This document shows positions 23,032 through 36,260 of a stretch of DNA of 64,000 nt, piece by piece. This DNA comes from Merluccius polli (Eukaryota > Chordata > Actinopteri > Gadiformes > Merlucciidae). The notes under the pieces are model-generated. The model was given only the letters and a program-made list of their open reading frames with translations. It made no database searches and had not been told where the DNA came from. The position numbers and the translations under genes are program-made. Every line of letters begins with the position of its first letter. Within the stretch, counting starts at the first letter, position 1. The DNA lies in contig JAOPHQ010006262.1 of NCBI GenBank assembly GCA_030340625.1, positions 15,001 to 79,000 of the forward strand, written 5' to 3'.

Positions 23032-24194
23032 AAGGGGTTCCTGGATGCACCGCCCGCTGACATACAACGTTCTATACATTTGAAAGCACGAACCGTGCTG
23101 CGGTATAACTTCTAGCACTGCTCAAAACCTTGGCGGACCATGCAGTGCCATCCATTGTATTAAACACAGTACAAGACCGAAAAATTAATCTTCCAAAGTG
23201 TGTTGTTCTTTTCCACGATGCCACTCGGCGCACCGTGGCTCGTGTATGACCCGCTGGTGTATGACCCGCTTTATTCATTGTAGGCATCCGTCTGTCTTAG
23301 CCGTGACATTAGCCACCACAACTTGGTATGGTCAACTTAATATGTTCATGGGCCTTGATCAAAATGACAGCCTCACCACAAGGGCATCACATTTACAATG
23401 GCAGAGTACCTGGTCTCTCTCTAGGGTGATACTAACGACTTAGGTACATGATGGGGCGTTACTGGCCTTCATTCAAGGGCTTGTACATGTAGATGAGATT
23501 TGACGGTGAATGCGGCAACCCTGACTCCTGAAACAGCTTTAGTTAGAAGCCTGTTAACACAGGGTCGGTCAACATAGCAACACTTTGGGCCAGTGAGACA
23601 TACACCTTTTTCTTTTTTTTTTTCTTCATATTTTAATGCCCGAACACGGGACCACTGATGCAATTCCTCCCATCAATATATTTTTATACTTCCTATATGC
23701 TTCATCGTAATTGAAACAACATGAATGGGCGTGTTTCTGGAATGTCCACAGAAACGTATCATGGCTCATCGATAAGTCAAGTAAGTGTTGAGTGATGTCC
23801 CGAGGCTGGGATACAGTCTACATCTCGGCCAGAACAACCTTCGCTGAGTGGTCATTTTACTGACTAGGTTTGTGATTGCCTGTAAATGTAGCCTGGAGAG
23901 ACTTATGGAAAAATGTATTAATTAGATAATAATTGATTTGATCGCCCTGTGGATAAGAGAATTACCATGTTTATGAGCTGAGACCGTCAGATTTAATCAC
24001 CGGTCCAGGATCATTATGACGAACACAAGCACATTTAAACATGTAATTCCCTACAGCTCCACGTATGAATACTAAACGTGAACATCAATTCCTCCGAAGC
24101 CTTCAAACAGTATTCACTGTACGAATATATGTCTATGTATGTGCGCCTTGTGGAAAAGCATTGAGAGATATACTGCAAAAAGGGCGGGATCCAA

Positions 24195-24198
<4 letters not shown>
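23032..24198. other. Single-copy non-coding stretch
   Basis: It includes a 14-bp tandem duplication, gtgtatgacccgct, at 23242-23255 and 23257-23270. No gene recognised. Confidence 0.4.
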
Positions 24199-24253
<55 letters not shown>

Positions 24254-24271
24254 GGAGGCGGGGGGGGGGGG
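24199..24271. repeat. (GA)27 followed by a G run
   Basis: Pure GA at 24199-24252, then a GGTGGAGGC linker and about 12 G residues. Confidence 0.95.
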
Positions 24272-24402
24272 AAAGAAAAAGAGAGTCAAATCTGAAGAAC
24301 ACAAGCATTGGGAACCATTAAAAGAGCGAGCTGCAATGCTGACACGGCAAGGACGAGTAAAAGTGAACCAAGCATTCTGGACCATTGGGTGCGGGTGGTG
24401 GT

Positions 24403-24595
24403 GGTGGTGGTGGCTCTCCTCCCTCTTCAAAGTATCTGGGATTGATCTAAAAATATCTCCCCCAGCAGCAGCAGCTAGGCGAGGAGTGCCAGGCGGCAGC
24501 AGCAGCGGCAGCTCGGCTGTTTGTTGTCGCACCGCTCTTTTGGCTCATGCGATGTGCGTCTCCCATGATGCAATGGGATGGGGGGGGGGGGGGGG
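24403..24595. repeat. GGT, GCA and G-run low-complexity patches
   Basis: (GGT)n at about 24396-24413, CAGCAG patches at 24464-24510, and 16 Gs at 24580-24595. Confidence 0.8.

Positions 24596-27202
<2,607 letters not shown>

Positions 27203-27247
<45 letters not shown>
27203..27247. repeat. (GT)22 microsatellite
   Basis: Uninterrupted GT tract. Confidence 0.95.
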
Positions 27248-27250
<3 letters not shown>

Positions 27251-27404
27251 ACTTCATGATTAACTAACCATATGATTTAAACTCTAATCTTCTTCTCTAT
27301 TGAGATATTTTGACAAAACTAGAATGTAAAATAAAATAATACAAAAATCGGCCTTTCTGGTAGATGAATTAAAGTTGGGAAACTAAAAACCAGCAGTAAA
27401 GTCA

Positions 27405-27560
27405 GGGCGAGTTTTTATTTGTGTCGCCCTTTATCATGGTTACCGTCTCAAAGGGCTTCACAGGCCCAGATTTTATGACACCGCCATAACCATAAGCCAC
27501 CCAAAGGGCAAGGAATAAACGTCTTCATACTGAGAAACCTTGAGAAGGAACACAAAAAGT
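27405..27560 (-). repeat. LINE 3'-UTR-like fragment
   Basis: 'tttttatttgtgtcgccctt', 'tcaaagggcttcacaggccc', 'agccacccaaagggcaagga' and 'gaaaccttgagaaggaac' occur in the order typical of teleost non-LTR 3' ends ('tttatttatatagcgcc...'). Read on the minus strand. No ORF2 remains; the repeat may extend to about 27780. Confidence 0.55.
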
Positions 27561-27780
27561 TATTTCAGGGATGGTGAGGACTGCAGGAGCTGCCAATTGG
27601 CCAGACATGATAAATCAGCAGAATAAACAAAACTAAAATGGGCCCAAGAATGCACAGCAAATGGGAACAGTTACACATTCTCTAACAGCCAAAGTCAGGA
27701 AAAGATCACACATTGAACCATGAAATCCTCTCTCTTGCCCTAATTCTCCAATTCCCCCACTCCAAGTTCAAGTATATGCT

Positions 27781-28006
27781 GATTCACAAGCTTAAAATCT
27801 ATTAGCGAACTGCCAGTGCATCCATGTCTAGAGATATCCTGGGCAGCTTCACACTAACGAGATTGAGATTAGCTTCTTGTCTGGACACAAGGAGAGAAGT
27901 TAAGTAGTCCAAGGCTAATTTACCCAAATAACCACCGTCATCCTCACGTCATCTCCTCATTGGCCATGATATCGTAATGTGTCGTAACGATGTTGTTATG
28001 TGTGTC
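27781..28006. other. Single-copy non-coding stretch
   Basis: No feature recognised. Confidence 0.3.
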
Positions 28007-28040
28007 CCACCCCCCCCCCCCCCACCACCACCACCACCAC
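28007..28040. repeat. C run and (ACC)n
   Basis: About 15 Cs followed by five ACC units. Confidence 0.9.
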
Positions 28041-28335
28041 CTAATTACCCAGAGAGCTATGCTGTGTCCCTAATGACTCTCTGTGTGTTGCCGACTTCTT
28101 AAGAAGCTTCAGATAAAGCGGAGGACAAAATGATGTAAAGCACATTATCCTCATGGCTGATGGACTCGTGGCGCAATGACTTTAAATAGAGCAATGATTC
28201 CATACGTCTCTGTGGTCCAGGGGTTCCTTGGTGGAGAACTGGAGATCAGCGATAATGACTGCACCACACTCCAGATCCAAAATGGCCCCCTGACTAATTT
28301 ATACCACAGGAGGGTTGAGGCAGATTAGCAAACAG

Positions 28336-28359
28336 AGAGAGAGAGAGAGAGAGAGAGAC
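28336..28359. repeat. (GA)12 microsatellite
   Basis: Uninterrupted GA tract. Confidence 0.92.
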
Positions 28360-28540
28360 TATTCTTCTTCTACTCAATTACACCAAGAGGCATTTCGCAT
28401 ATAAACTGTTACAGGAACAGGTGTTGGATTTCATTATTTTCAACAAGCTTCGCAGACATAATTGTGAAAAAAGGGTAGACAATAATGGAGAATAAATATC
28501 AAAATTGTCTTTCCCTGCATTTATTTTTGTTCACTCTGTG

Positions 28541-29055
28541 TGGAGTTTGTTGGATGGAGGGATGAAGGGGTTGGATGAAGGCACGAAAAGGTTGGATGGA
28601 GCGATGAAGGGGTTGGATGGAGAGATTAAGGGTTGAATGAAGGGATGAAGGGGTTGGATGGAGAGATGAAGGGTTGGATGAAGGGGTTGGATGGAGGAAT
28701 TAAGTCGTTGGGTGGAGGAATGATTGGTTGGATGGAGGGATGAAGGGGTTGGCTGGATGGATGGATGGATGAAGGGGTTTGATTCAGCGATGAAGGGGTT
28801 GGATGGAGGGATGAAGAGGTTGGATGGAGGGATGAAGGGGTTGGATGGAGGGATGAAGGGGTTGGATGAAGACCCAAAGAGGTTGGATGGAGCAATGAAG
28901 GGTTGGATGAAGGGATTAAGGGGTTGGATGGAGGAATTAAGTGGTTGGATGGAGGAATGATTGGTTGGATGGAGTAATGAAGGATGAAGGGGTTGGATGG
29001 AGGGATGAAGGGGTTGGATGGAGGGATGAAGGGGTTGGATTGAGGGATGGCTGTG
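28541..29055. repeat. ~515-bp minisatellite, unit ~21-22 bp
   Basis: About two dozen imperfect copies of a GGTTGGATGGAGGGATGAAG-type unit, with higher-order variation (GGAGGAATTAAGT variants appear twice). Because 21 is a multiple of three, one minus-strand frame stays open for 191 codons reading HPSIQPL repeats. This is a by-product of the repeat, not a gene. Confidence 0.95.
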
Positions 29056-29464
29056 TAGATAGATGGAAGGACATTGGTGGCCCATATATCGGTGCATTCC
29101 TTCCACAGAGAATAAAAGTATAGGCAGAACTGATATTATTTATTACTTTTGTAAATGTTTGTATTTACTGATTTCCACAATAAAAGTCCTATTTCAATGT
29201 ATATTCTACTCCATCTGCTCCATGTGTTTGCTGTGAAACTCTGGAGAGAGACGAGCACTGTGTAGTTCTGTCATTCTGAGTTAGTGGCTGAAGGCCTGTT
29301 CAGAAAGTAGTTGCTTTGACAGCTGTCAGTGAAGGGTGTTGTGCACGACAGTACACATGTATATAAGCCTTAAAACACTCACTCTCAGAGGGATTCAACC
29401 CCCAGGATTGGCAGATTAAACTCGGTAACCACAAGGGATTTTTGAATAAATTCAACAAAAGTAC
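29056..29464. other. Single-copy non-coding stretch
   Basis: No gene recognised. Confidence 0.35.
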
Positions 29465-29469
29465 GTTCT

Positions 29470-29782
29470 TGTGGAGGGTGTGTGGAGTGTGTGTTGTTGA
29501 TGGCTGGTTTACAGCCTCACCTGGCCTGAGTCAGACTGATTAGACTCTGGCTGGGTGGGGCTGCACACCTGTGGTGCAGAGCAATCACGGCACCCAGGAT
29601 AAACCAGCCATCAACACACACACTCGAGGAGGAGCCACTGTCATGGCAGCTTGAACATCAGCTCAGCAAATACCACCTGCTCTCCAATAAACATCTTGAA
29701 CTACCATCTACCCGTGTCCTGTGTCGGAGGGCCCCGAGGAAAGCCACTTAGGTCGCGTGTAGCCAGGAGCAACCCTGCCACA
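29470..29782 (+). mobile_element. Solo LTR, 313 bp
   Basis: It starts TGTGG and ends GCCACA, and is flanked by an exact 5-bp direct repeat gttct (29465-29469 and 29783-29787). TG...CA ends plus a 5-bp duplication are typical of LTR retrotransposons. AATAAA at about 29687 would serve as poly(A) signal in the + orientation. No internal retroelement sequence lies on either side, so it is a solo LTR left by recombination. An internal stem (about 29490-29512 with 29601-29624) is conspicuous. A partial relative is at 16428-16555. Not related in sequence to the LTR at 60651. Confidence 0.85.
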
Positions 29783-29787
29783 GTTCT

Positions 29788-31398
29788 CCTCTCCAGTTCC
29801 TAACTTGGTTCAAACAGCACTTGAACCAAAACCTCGACCATCGAGCCACAAAGGAAAATGTTTCTCTGCATAACAGGAGAATGCTGCTACTTTTAACTGA
29901 ATCTCGTGTCTACCGAAACCTCACAACATCATCCAAAGAAGAACCAGTCAACATATAAACTGGGATTATATTCTCTCTGTGATCCTGTGATTGAACTACA
30001 AGATAATCAAGAAACAAACTTCTTAAACAAACTGACTGAGGTATTACACTCATCTATCCTCCTCTGTAGACAAAATGGCATCCACACAAATGAATGCATT
30101 TGTTAATTAATTCATGATTTTTAACACCCTTATTAAGCATATATTATCAATACAAAATGAATATTATACATGTATTACCCACAACATATGATACACAGTT
30201 TACCAACAGCCACCTAAAACTAAAAAAACTACTGGCCATGATTTGAGAGTATTGGATGAAACTGGCTCATGTCCATAACTATGACCTCACCTGTATGTCC
30301 TGGTTTTACCTCCCCTGAGTCCCTGGACTCCTGATGGGACACGCGTTGAATCATTGAAGAGCCAGGAGGCTGCCAACAGAAGTTAAGTGTTTAATACCAA
30401 GTGCCTAATGATCCATTAGGATGATGTTGATTAAGTGCTTGATAAGTTATGGCTAATGTATTTGATTTAGCATTTTATGTGTTTTTATGCAAATATCTCA
30501 CACACACACCCTGGAAGGAAGACCGTTTTAAGGAAAACAATCATCCTTTCAAATTCACATCAGTATAAAAGTTATAAAACCAGAACATATCGAAGCCATG
30601 TGAGTCTGTGCAGCAAAAAACAGTTGGTTGCTGGACTATCATTAGCCAGCTGCATTCAAATGGAGGGCTTGGCGATAGGTCAATTGCAGACTTTGCTGCC
30701 CAACTTCCACATTTGTTGTTCTAGAGTCCTGTTACAGGGCTTACATGCATGATGCAATGTCTTTCAAGACAGCACCTTGAAAAAAACCTGAGTTAAAAAT
30801 ACTATGGATGGATGTAAAAGTGACTCAATACTGAACAAGAGCCCAGAGACTCAGTGTCAACCCAAGGTATCTGTTCCCCTGCCACTGCAGGTACAGATGG
30901 AAGATACAGGTACATGCTCTACAGGTAACACATAAGTATGGAGAGAGAGCACTTTTCACCATCTGCTTTGACAGACAGAGTGGAAGACAGAGAGCAGAAG
31001 AACGACACCCTTTTGGTTGCTTTAATTAGAAAAGTAATTCTGCTGTTCCTGTCCTGTAATCGAAAACACCTTAGCTGCTCATCACCATTCCTGTTTAGCT
31101 TCACCCAAACTTCTGACATGTAATGACAACAGAAATGGTTTGCCTCTTACGAATAAAAAGCCTTAGGGTTTTACACAAGCGAATTAATTGTGAATCCATG
31201 AGTGTCCGTGTGCGTGTGTTTACGTGCAGGCACCAGGTAGGGCTTTGTTTGCAGGAGGCAGCAGAGGATTGTGGGAATGTTTGCAGGGATGAGACTTCAC
31301 AGTTGCAGCAAAGGTGTGAACAGCTGGCTGCAAAATTGCTGCTTGCTGTAAAAGGCCTGGAAAAAAGCCGACAGGAGCACCCTAACCCAACATCACCC
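29788..31398. other. Single-copy non-coding stretch
   Basis: Frames up to 125 codons (31123-31500) have no recognisable domain and end in simple C-rich sequence. No gene recognised. Confidence 0.4.
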
Positions 31399-31738
31399 CC
31401 CCCCCCCCATCCAATCCCTCCAACCACCCTATCCCCTGTAAGCCCTGCCCCCCTGAGGGTCATTGAGAGGCCTCAAACCAGCCAAACCAAACTATCATAG
31501 AACAATGCTAAATGCAGCCTGCTTCCTCCACAGGGACCAACATTGTAGCACCAGTTTATTTCCTGGCATGTGGACAAAGAAAAAGCTACCCGGGCTCCAT
31601 TGGGAGAGAGCTCCCATTCATGCATCGCTCAGAAACCCCCACCCAGCACCATGTTGTTTGGAGACCGACTGTGCACCGGTTAACAAAGGGCTTGTAATTA
31701 TATGTTGCTGTTGTTGTTGTTGTTGTTGTTGTCGTTGT
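31399..31738. repeat. C run (31399-31409) and (GTT)n (31706-31738)
   Basis: The two low-complexity patches are separated by about 300 bp of complex, non-repetitive sequence in which I see no gene. Confidence 0.85.
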
Positions 31739-32098
31739 GGAAACATACAGTGTTCATAAGCAGAGCACTCATAGATGCGTGAGTCGATGTGGCGTATCTC
31801 TTTGTGGGAAATTGAAAGGTTTTTCAACTTTGTGGTGTTGAAATTGTGATTGTATATCACAATTGTATGTATTGTATAGGGAAAGCAGGGGTGATAATGG
31901 TTAGTTTAGAATTGTTCTGTAAAACAAGAACACAATAAGGGAAGTCAATAAAGCAATGTCATGAAACTGGTATTTAGTCATTAAACCACTTCTATTGTAA
32001 TGTGAATTATCCAGTTTGTGTATAGGTGTGTGATCTATGTCTAACAATAAGAAACCCTTGATGGATTGAATGTGTTCAAGAGTTCACAAATGGAGTAA
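31739..32098. other. AT-rich non-coding stretch
   Basis: No feature recognised. Confidence 0.35.
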
Positions 32099-32104
32099 AA
32101 AATG

Positions 32105-32382
32105 TGGTAACACTTTAGATTAGAGACCACATATTCAACATTAACTAGTTGCTAAGATCGTAATTTATGTACAACAACTTCCTTACTATCAATAAGCAGT
32201 AATTAGGAGGTTATTGAGGAAAAACTCTAATATTAAAGTTAATGGCCTAGTAGTTCTAGAATATGGTCATGCAGAATAATGCATTAATAAGTGTTTTATA
32301 ATGACTAATAAAGAGCCAATATGCGTGCTTATAAGCAACTAGTTAATGGTGAATATGTGGTCCCTAATCTAAAGTGTTACCA
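32105..32382. mobile_element. MITE, 278 bp
   Basis: It starts TGGTAACACTTTAGATTAGA and ends with the inverse. Inverted similarity continues for about 52 bp with few mismatches. It is flanked by the direct repeat aaaatg (32099-32104 and 32383-32388); the A-rich context makes the exact duplication length uncertain (6-8 bp). Non-coding. Superfamily not assigned. Confidence 0.85.
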
Positions 32383-32388
32383 AAAATG

Positions 32389-33070
32389 TTAAGGAAATTA
32401 TTGTTTATCAATACGACTGTCAAGTCAGAAGTCACATGTATTTATGACACGTTATGAAAGCAATCATTTCAAGTGACTGCCTGGAAGCACAACCAAGGGA
32501 TAGATTTACCTGTTTAATCCTCATCCCTCAAAAACAACCCAACAAAAACTCAAAATTTCAAAGAGAAAAGGCGGAAACCTTTTCAAAGGTGCTCCATTCT
32601 TTCCAGTTGTTTTGATCAGTTTATCAAATTAATGTGTGTCGCCGTATGAAGTTTTTGTGTGCGTTTTAGACATGTCCCAAACATTTGAAGTTTCAAATGT
32701 GTGAGTGGTCTCCTGGGTGTGTGAGACCTCTCCTCATTCACATCTATGACCTCCTTCACAAGACGTTTACAAAATGCCCAGAGCCCTGTATTTCTGCCAA
32801 GTCAGACTCAGACAGTTAAATTTCAATTTGTAGAAGTGCACTTCTCTTCCCCTGTCATGACAGGAGAAGCAGGAGGAGAAGCAATAATTGGCGCCTGCAC
32901 TCCACATAAACAGATCTCAACGCTTTTTAAGGACGAGCTACAAAGCGGTACGGGAGGAAGGGCCAGGAGATACTGCCACCGATACTACTGCTGCTACCAC
33001 CACTGCTGCCGTGATCTCATTGTCAACATGTCCGCCGGCTGATGAAAGTTTGTGGAGATGAGCGGAGGCA
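32389..33070. other. Single-copy non-coding stretch
   Basis: No gene recognised. Confidence 0.4.
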
Positions 33071-33112
33071 GGAGAAGAAGAAGAAGAAGAAGAAGAAGAA
33101 GAAGAAGAAGAA
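33071..33112. repeat. (GAA)14 microsatellite
   Basis: Pure GAA/AAG triplet tract, potential triplex DNA. Confidence 0.95.
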
Positions 33113-33164
33113 CAGAAACTCTACAACTCAAAGCTGTTATGGTGTTCGGGCTTTACTCAAAAAT

Positions 33165-33506
33165 GATTGGCTCGAGGAGGAGGGATGGAGAGGAGGTGGA
33201 GAAAGAAAGAAATGGAGAGGAGGTAGAAGAAGAGAGATGGAGAGAGGAGGTGGAGGGATGGAGGTGGAGGAAGGGAGGGATTTAGAGGTGGAGGGATGAA
33301 GAAGAGGAGGGACAGAAGAGGAGGTGGAGGGATGGAGGTGGAGGAAGGGAGGGATGGAGAGGTGGAGGGATGAAGAAGAGGAGGGACGGAAGAGGAGGTG
33401 GAGGGATGGAGGTGGAGGAAGGGAGGAATTGAGAAGGTGAGGGATGGGGAAATGGAGTAGAGGAGGGATAGAGATGAAGGGATGAAGAGGAGGGATGGAA
33501 GAGGAG
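33165..33506. repeat. GA-rich minisatellite (GAGGGATGGAGGTGGAG type)
   Basis: Imperfect tandem units of 17-40 bp. It resumes at 33905 after the LINE tail. Confidence 0.9.
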
Positions 33507-33912
33507 GTAATAATAATAATTCATTGCATTTATATAGCGCTTTTCAAGACACCCAAAGCGCTTTACATAGTGTGTGTGTGGGGGGGGGGGGGGGGAATGA
33601 CACCTCATCCGCTACCAGTGCCAGAACGCTCACCACACACTGGCTCAGTGGAGAGGTGGGGAATTAAACTATCCAATTAGAGACCAGGGGATGATTAGGT
33701 GGCCATGATGGTACAAGAGCCAGGTTGGGAATTTGGCCGGGACACCGGGGTTAGCACCCCTACTCTTGCGATGAGTGCCACGGGATCTTTAGTGACCACA
33801 GGGAGTCAGGACCTCGGTTTTAACGTCTCATCTGACGTCTCAACAAGACGGTGCTCTAGACAGGACAGAGTCCCCATCTCTGTCCCGGGGCACTGGGGAT
33901 CTTACATAGGCC
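33507..33912 (-). repeat. LINE 3' end inserted in GA minisatellite
   Basis: Minus strand: ends in (ATT)n after '...aagcgctatataaatgcaatg', a teleost LINE 3' terminus. The body shares blocks with 19405-19630. It holds a polymorphic GT/G run (33570-33596). No ORF2 remains. The flanking sequence on both sides is GAGGGATGGA(A)GAGGA, so the target duplication is hidden in the minisatellite. Confidence 0.7.
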
Positions 33913-34203
33913 AGAGGGATGGAGAGGAGCTGGAGGGATGAAGAAAAGGAGGTGGAAGGTTCACAAATGCAGGGAGGGATGGAGAGGGGAGGCGGGAGAG
34001 ATGGAAAGGTGGAGGGACAGATGGAGGAGGATAGGAATAAAGAAAAAGAGGGATGGAGGAAGGAAGAGGTGGAAGAGGGGGTGGAGGGAGGGGTGAAAGA
34101 GCGGGGATAGAAAAGAGAAGGGAGGTAGAAGAGGAGGAGGAGGAGGAGGAGGAGGAGGAGGAGGAGGAGGAGGAGGAGGAGGAGGAGGAGGGATGGAGAG
34201 GAG
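33905..34203. repeat. GA-rich minisatellite with (GAG)20
   Basis: Continuation of the 33165-33506 repeat. Pure GAG/GGA at 34129-34191. Confidence 0.92.
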
Positions 34204-34361
34204 GAGAGGAGGTGTGGCTAGATTGTTGCATGCCACATCTGTGGAATCACGCATGCTGTGGTGGCCCTTTCCTGCTACTCAATTAAAGCAGTTATTCGCT
34301 CCACTTGGTAAATTCCCCCCCCCTTTGAAAGCCGGAGCTCTGAAAGGCCAAGGCTCTCCTC

Positions 34362-34385
34362 ATTGGGCGTATTAATACGCCCAAT
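34362..34385. repeat. Perfect 24-bp palindrome
   Basis: attgggcgtatt is followed directly by its reverse complement. It sits in complex sequence with further inverted words (gagctc, gagctcatttagagctc). Confidence 0.92.
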
Positions 34386-35121
34386 TAGGCACTTAATGAG
34401 CTCATTTAGAGCTCTAGTAAATCCTAAATAGAAAGGTATAGCATGAGCAGAGAGGTGGGAAGAGGCAGTGACTGGACAAGACTGAAAGGGAGGCTCCAGG
34501 ATTTTTTTAGTGTGACCGTATTGATCGCTAATGAAATGCTTTTTGCAGGGGATTAATCATGTCCTTCAGCGCATGAGTTTGTTTTCTTTGAGAACTCTAT
34601 TGGATCCAGTGCACAGAGCGATGTAACATTGATGAACGGATGCGTGACAATAGCTAACAAGAGGTTAAAGCAGGTTTTGTTTTTGCAAATGTGAAAAACA
34701 TTCATCTGGGCAGTGAGGAAAGACTAGGTGTGCAATGATGACATTCCAATTTAATGTGAATTATTATTTTCCATTATTTTTATCATCGGCTACAATGCAA
34801 TACTGTTTGTCCCATAGCCAAGGCCAAATTTGAGGTTAACATTTGAATTTTTGGTCAATAAGAAAATACTGCCCAAATGAAACATGCAAATTGTCTATGC
34901 AGTGTATTTCCATACACTGCATTCAACACTACCTTGTATCCATCGGAGTTGTGAGCAGGATTCCTAATAAAGAACATCTTGTATTTGGAAACAAAGGGCT
35001 TTGAAATCCCCCAGTGGCAAACACCTGCCATACACACACACACACACAAAACATAAAAGCACTTTTGCATCTGAATTAAACTATTTCGTATCATTTTATA
35101 CTTTGGAAAACAAATTTAAAA
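34386..35121. other. Single-copy stretch with short (CA)n
   Basis: (CA)8 at 35032-35048. No gene recognised. Confidence 0.4.
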
Positions 35122-35269
35122 ACGCTTACAGTGAATTTAGATAAAGATTTGTTTGGTAGAGTGTAGGGTTTCAGCATCTTGTTCAAGGCTGTGGACATCA
35201 TGGGGATCGAACCCAGTACTTTTAGGCTGAGATTTGACCACTTCCAGCCACTACAATATCCTGTCCCCC
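35122..35269 (-). repeat. tRNA-derived SINE
   Basis: Minus strand: 'gggttcgatcccc' B box (about 35200-35212), 'cttgaacaagatgctgaaac' core and the 'cactgtaagcg' 3' block. The terminal tail is degraded. Confidence 0.65.
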
Positions 35270-35899
35270 AAAAATTCTTCCATGACTGTGAACTTTGACC
35301 TCAGCATGCAAGTGGAACAACAAGGAGCAGAAACAGTCCCAGTGTTCACCCAGGTTATGGCGAGACCAACCACCCTATAACAGTTTTAATAAACCCCATT
35401 AGTATACAGATGACATTGGCCAGAGCCAGGGAATTCAAATGAGACATTGAAAAGTTGCATCCATAATTATAAAAGATATGACCAATTCAATCAGGGTCTA
35501 CATGAATAATAACTAATTCATGTTGATTTGCCCTTGGGCAGAGCTCTCCTGGGTGAATTAAATATGTGTGCGTGTCTAAGAGGGATATTTGAAATAACAA
35601 AACACATATTACTGTGATTAATTGAGGTTGAAAAGAAATATAATTGTGTGAGATTTCTATTTGTACGACTAATGAGTGTGTTTTGTGTATTCGGAAAATG
35701 TTCTGGCATCAGACACGTGGACGTACTGCTCCATAGCCACAAAATGAACAACAACAACAACCAATGACAATTATTAACCTATTTACAACAAGGTAATATC
35801 TGTTCAATAAGAGCTATGCAGCAGTATTAAAAACACAATGACTTGCATATTAAGTAGACACCGCCATAGTGATTTCCTTCTGAAAGCCACGTAGAGAAT
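35270..35899. other. AT-rich non-coding stretch
   Basis: No feature recognised. Confidence 0.35.
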
Positions 35900-36260
35900 G
35901 TGCTGTATGTAAATTATTCATGTTAAATATACTGAAAGAAAACAAGGGGAAAAAAATAAGACTGCCATTATGCAAATCGAGTTGCGCTGCTTTTCCTTAA
36001 GTAATTCATGTGCTTGTCATTTACCAAGCAGGGCATTTTTTTTAGACGGCAATGCACTTACTGTTGTGGAAATGTAAATTTATCTCAACACTGCTCAAAC
36101 ATTGTGTGGAAAGATTGTGATGAAACAAATGTGATTTTAGATGTTCGAGGCAAGATTAGGGAAATCGCAACAACAACAAAAAGTCACATAAATTATCTTC
36201 AAATTCAAATGAATGGCGTTGAAACAAATCAAAATTACTATCATTCATTATAATTCAACC
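35900..36260. other. Candidate conserved non-coding stretch
   Basis: Complex AT-rich sequence with octamer-like ATGCAAAT and TAATT motifs and no repeats. Weak evidence only. Confidence 0.2.

Noticed and set aside
28541..29055. CRISPR-like array
   Set aside because: Units are contiguous with no unique spacers. It is a vertebrate minisatellite.
28531..29106. 191-codon minus-strand frame of HPSIQPL repeats
   Set aside because: It is the 21-bp minisatellite read in one phase. No flanking coding sequence or domain.
31123..31500. 125-codon frame with Gln/Leu-rich segment
   Set aside because: No domain, runs into a C homopolymer, no splice evidence.
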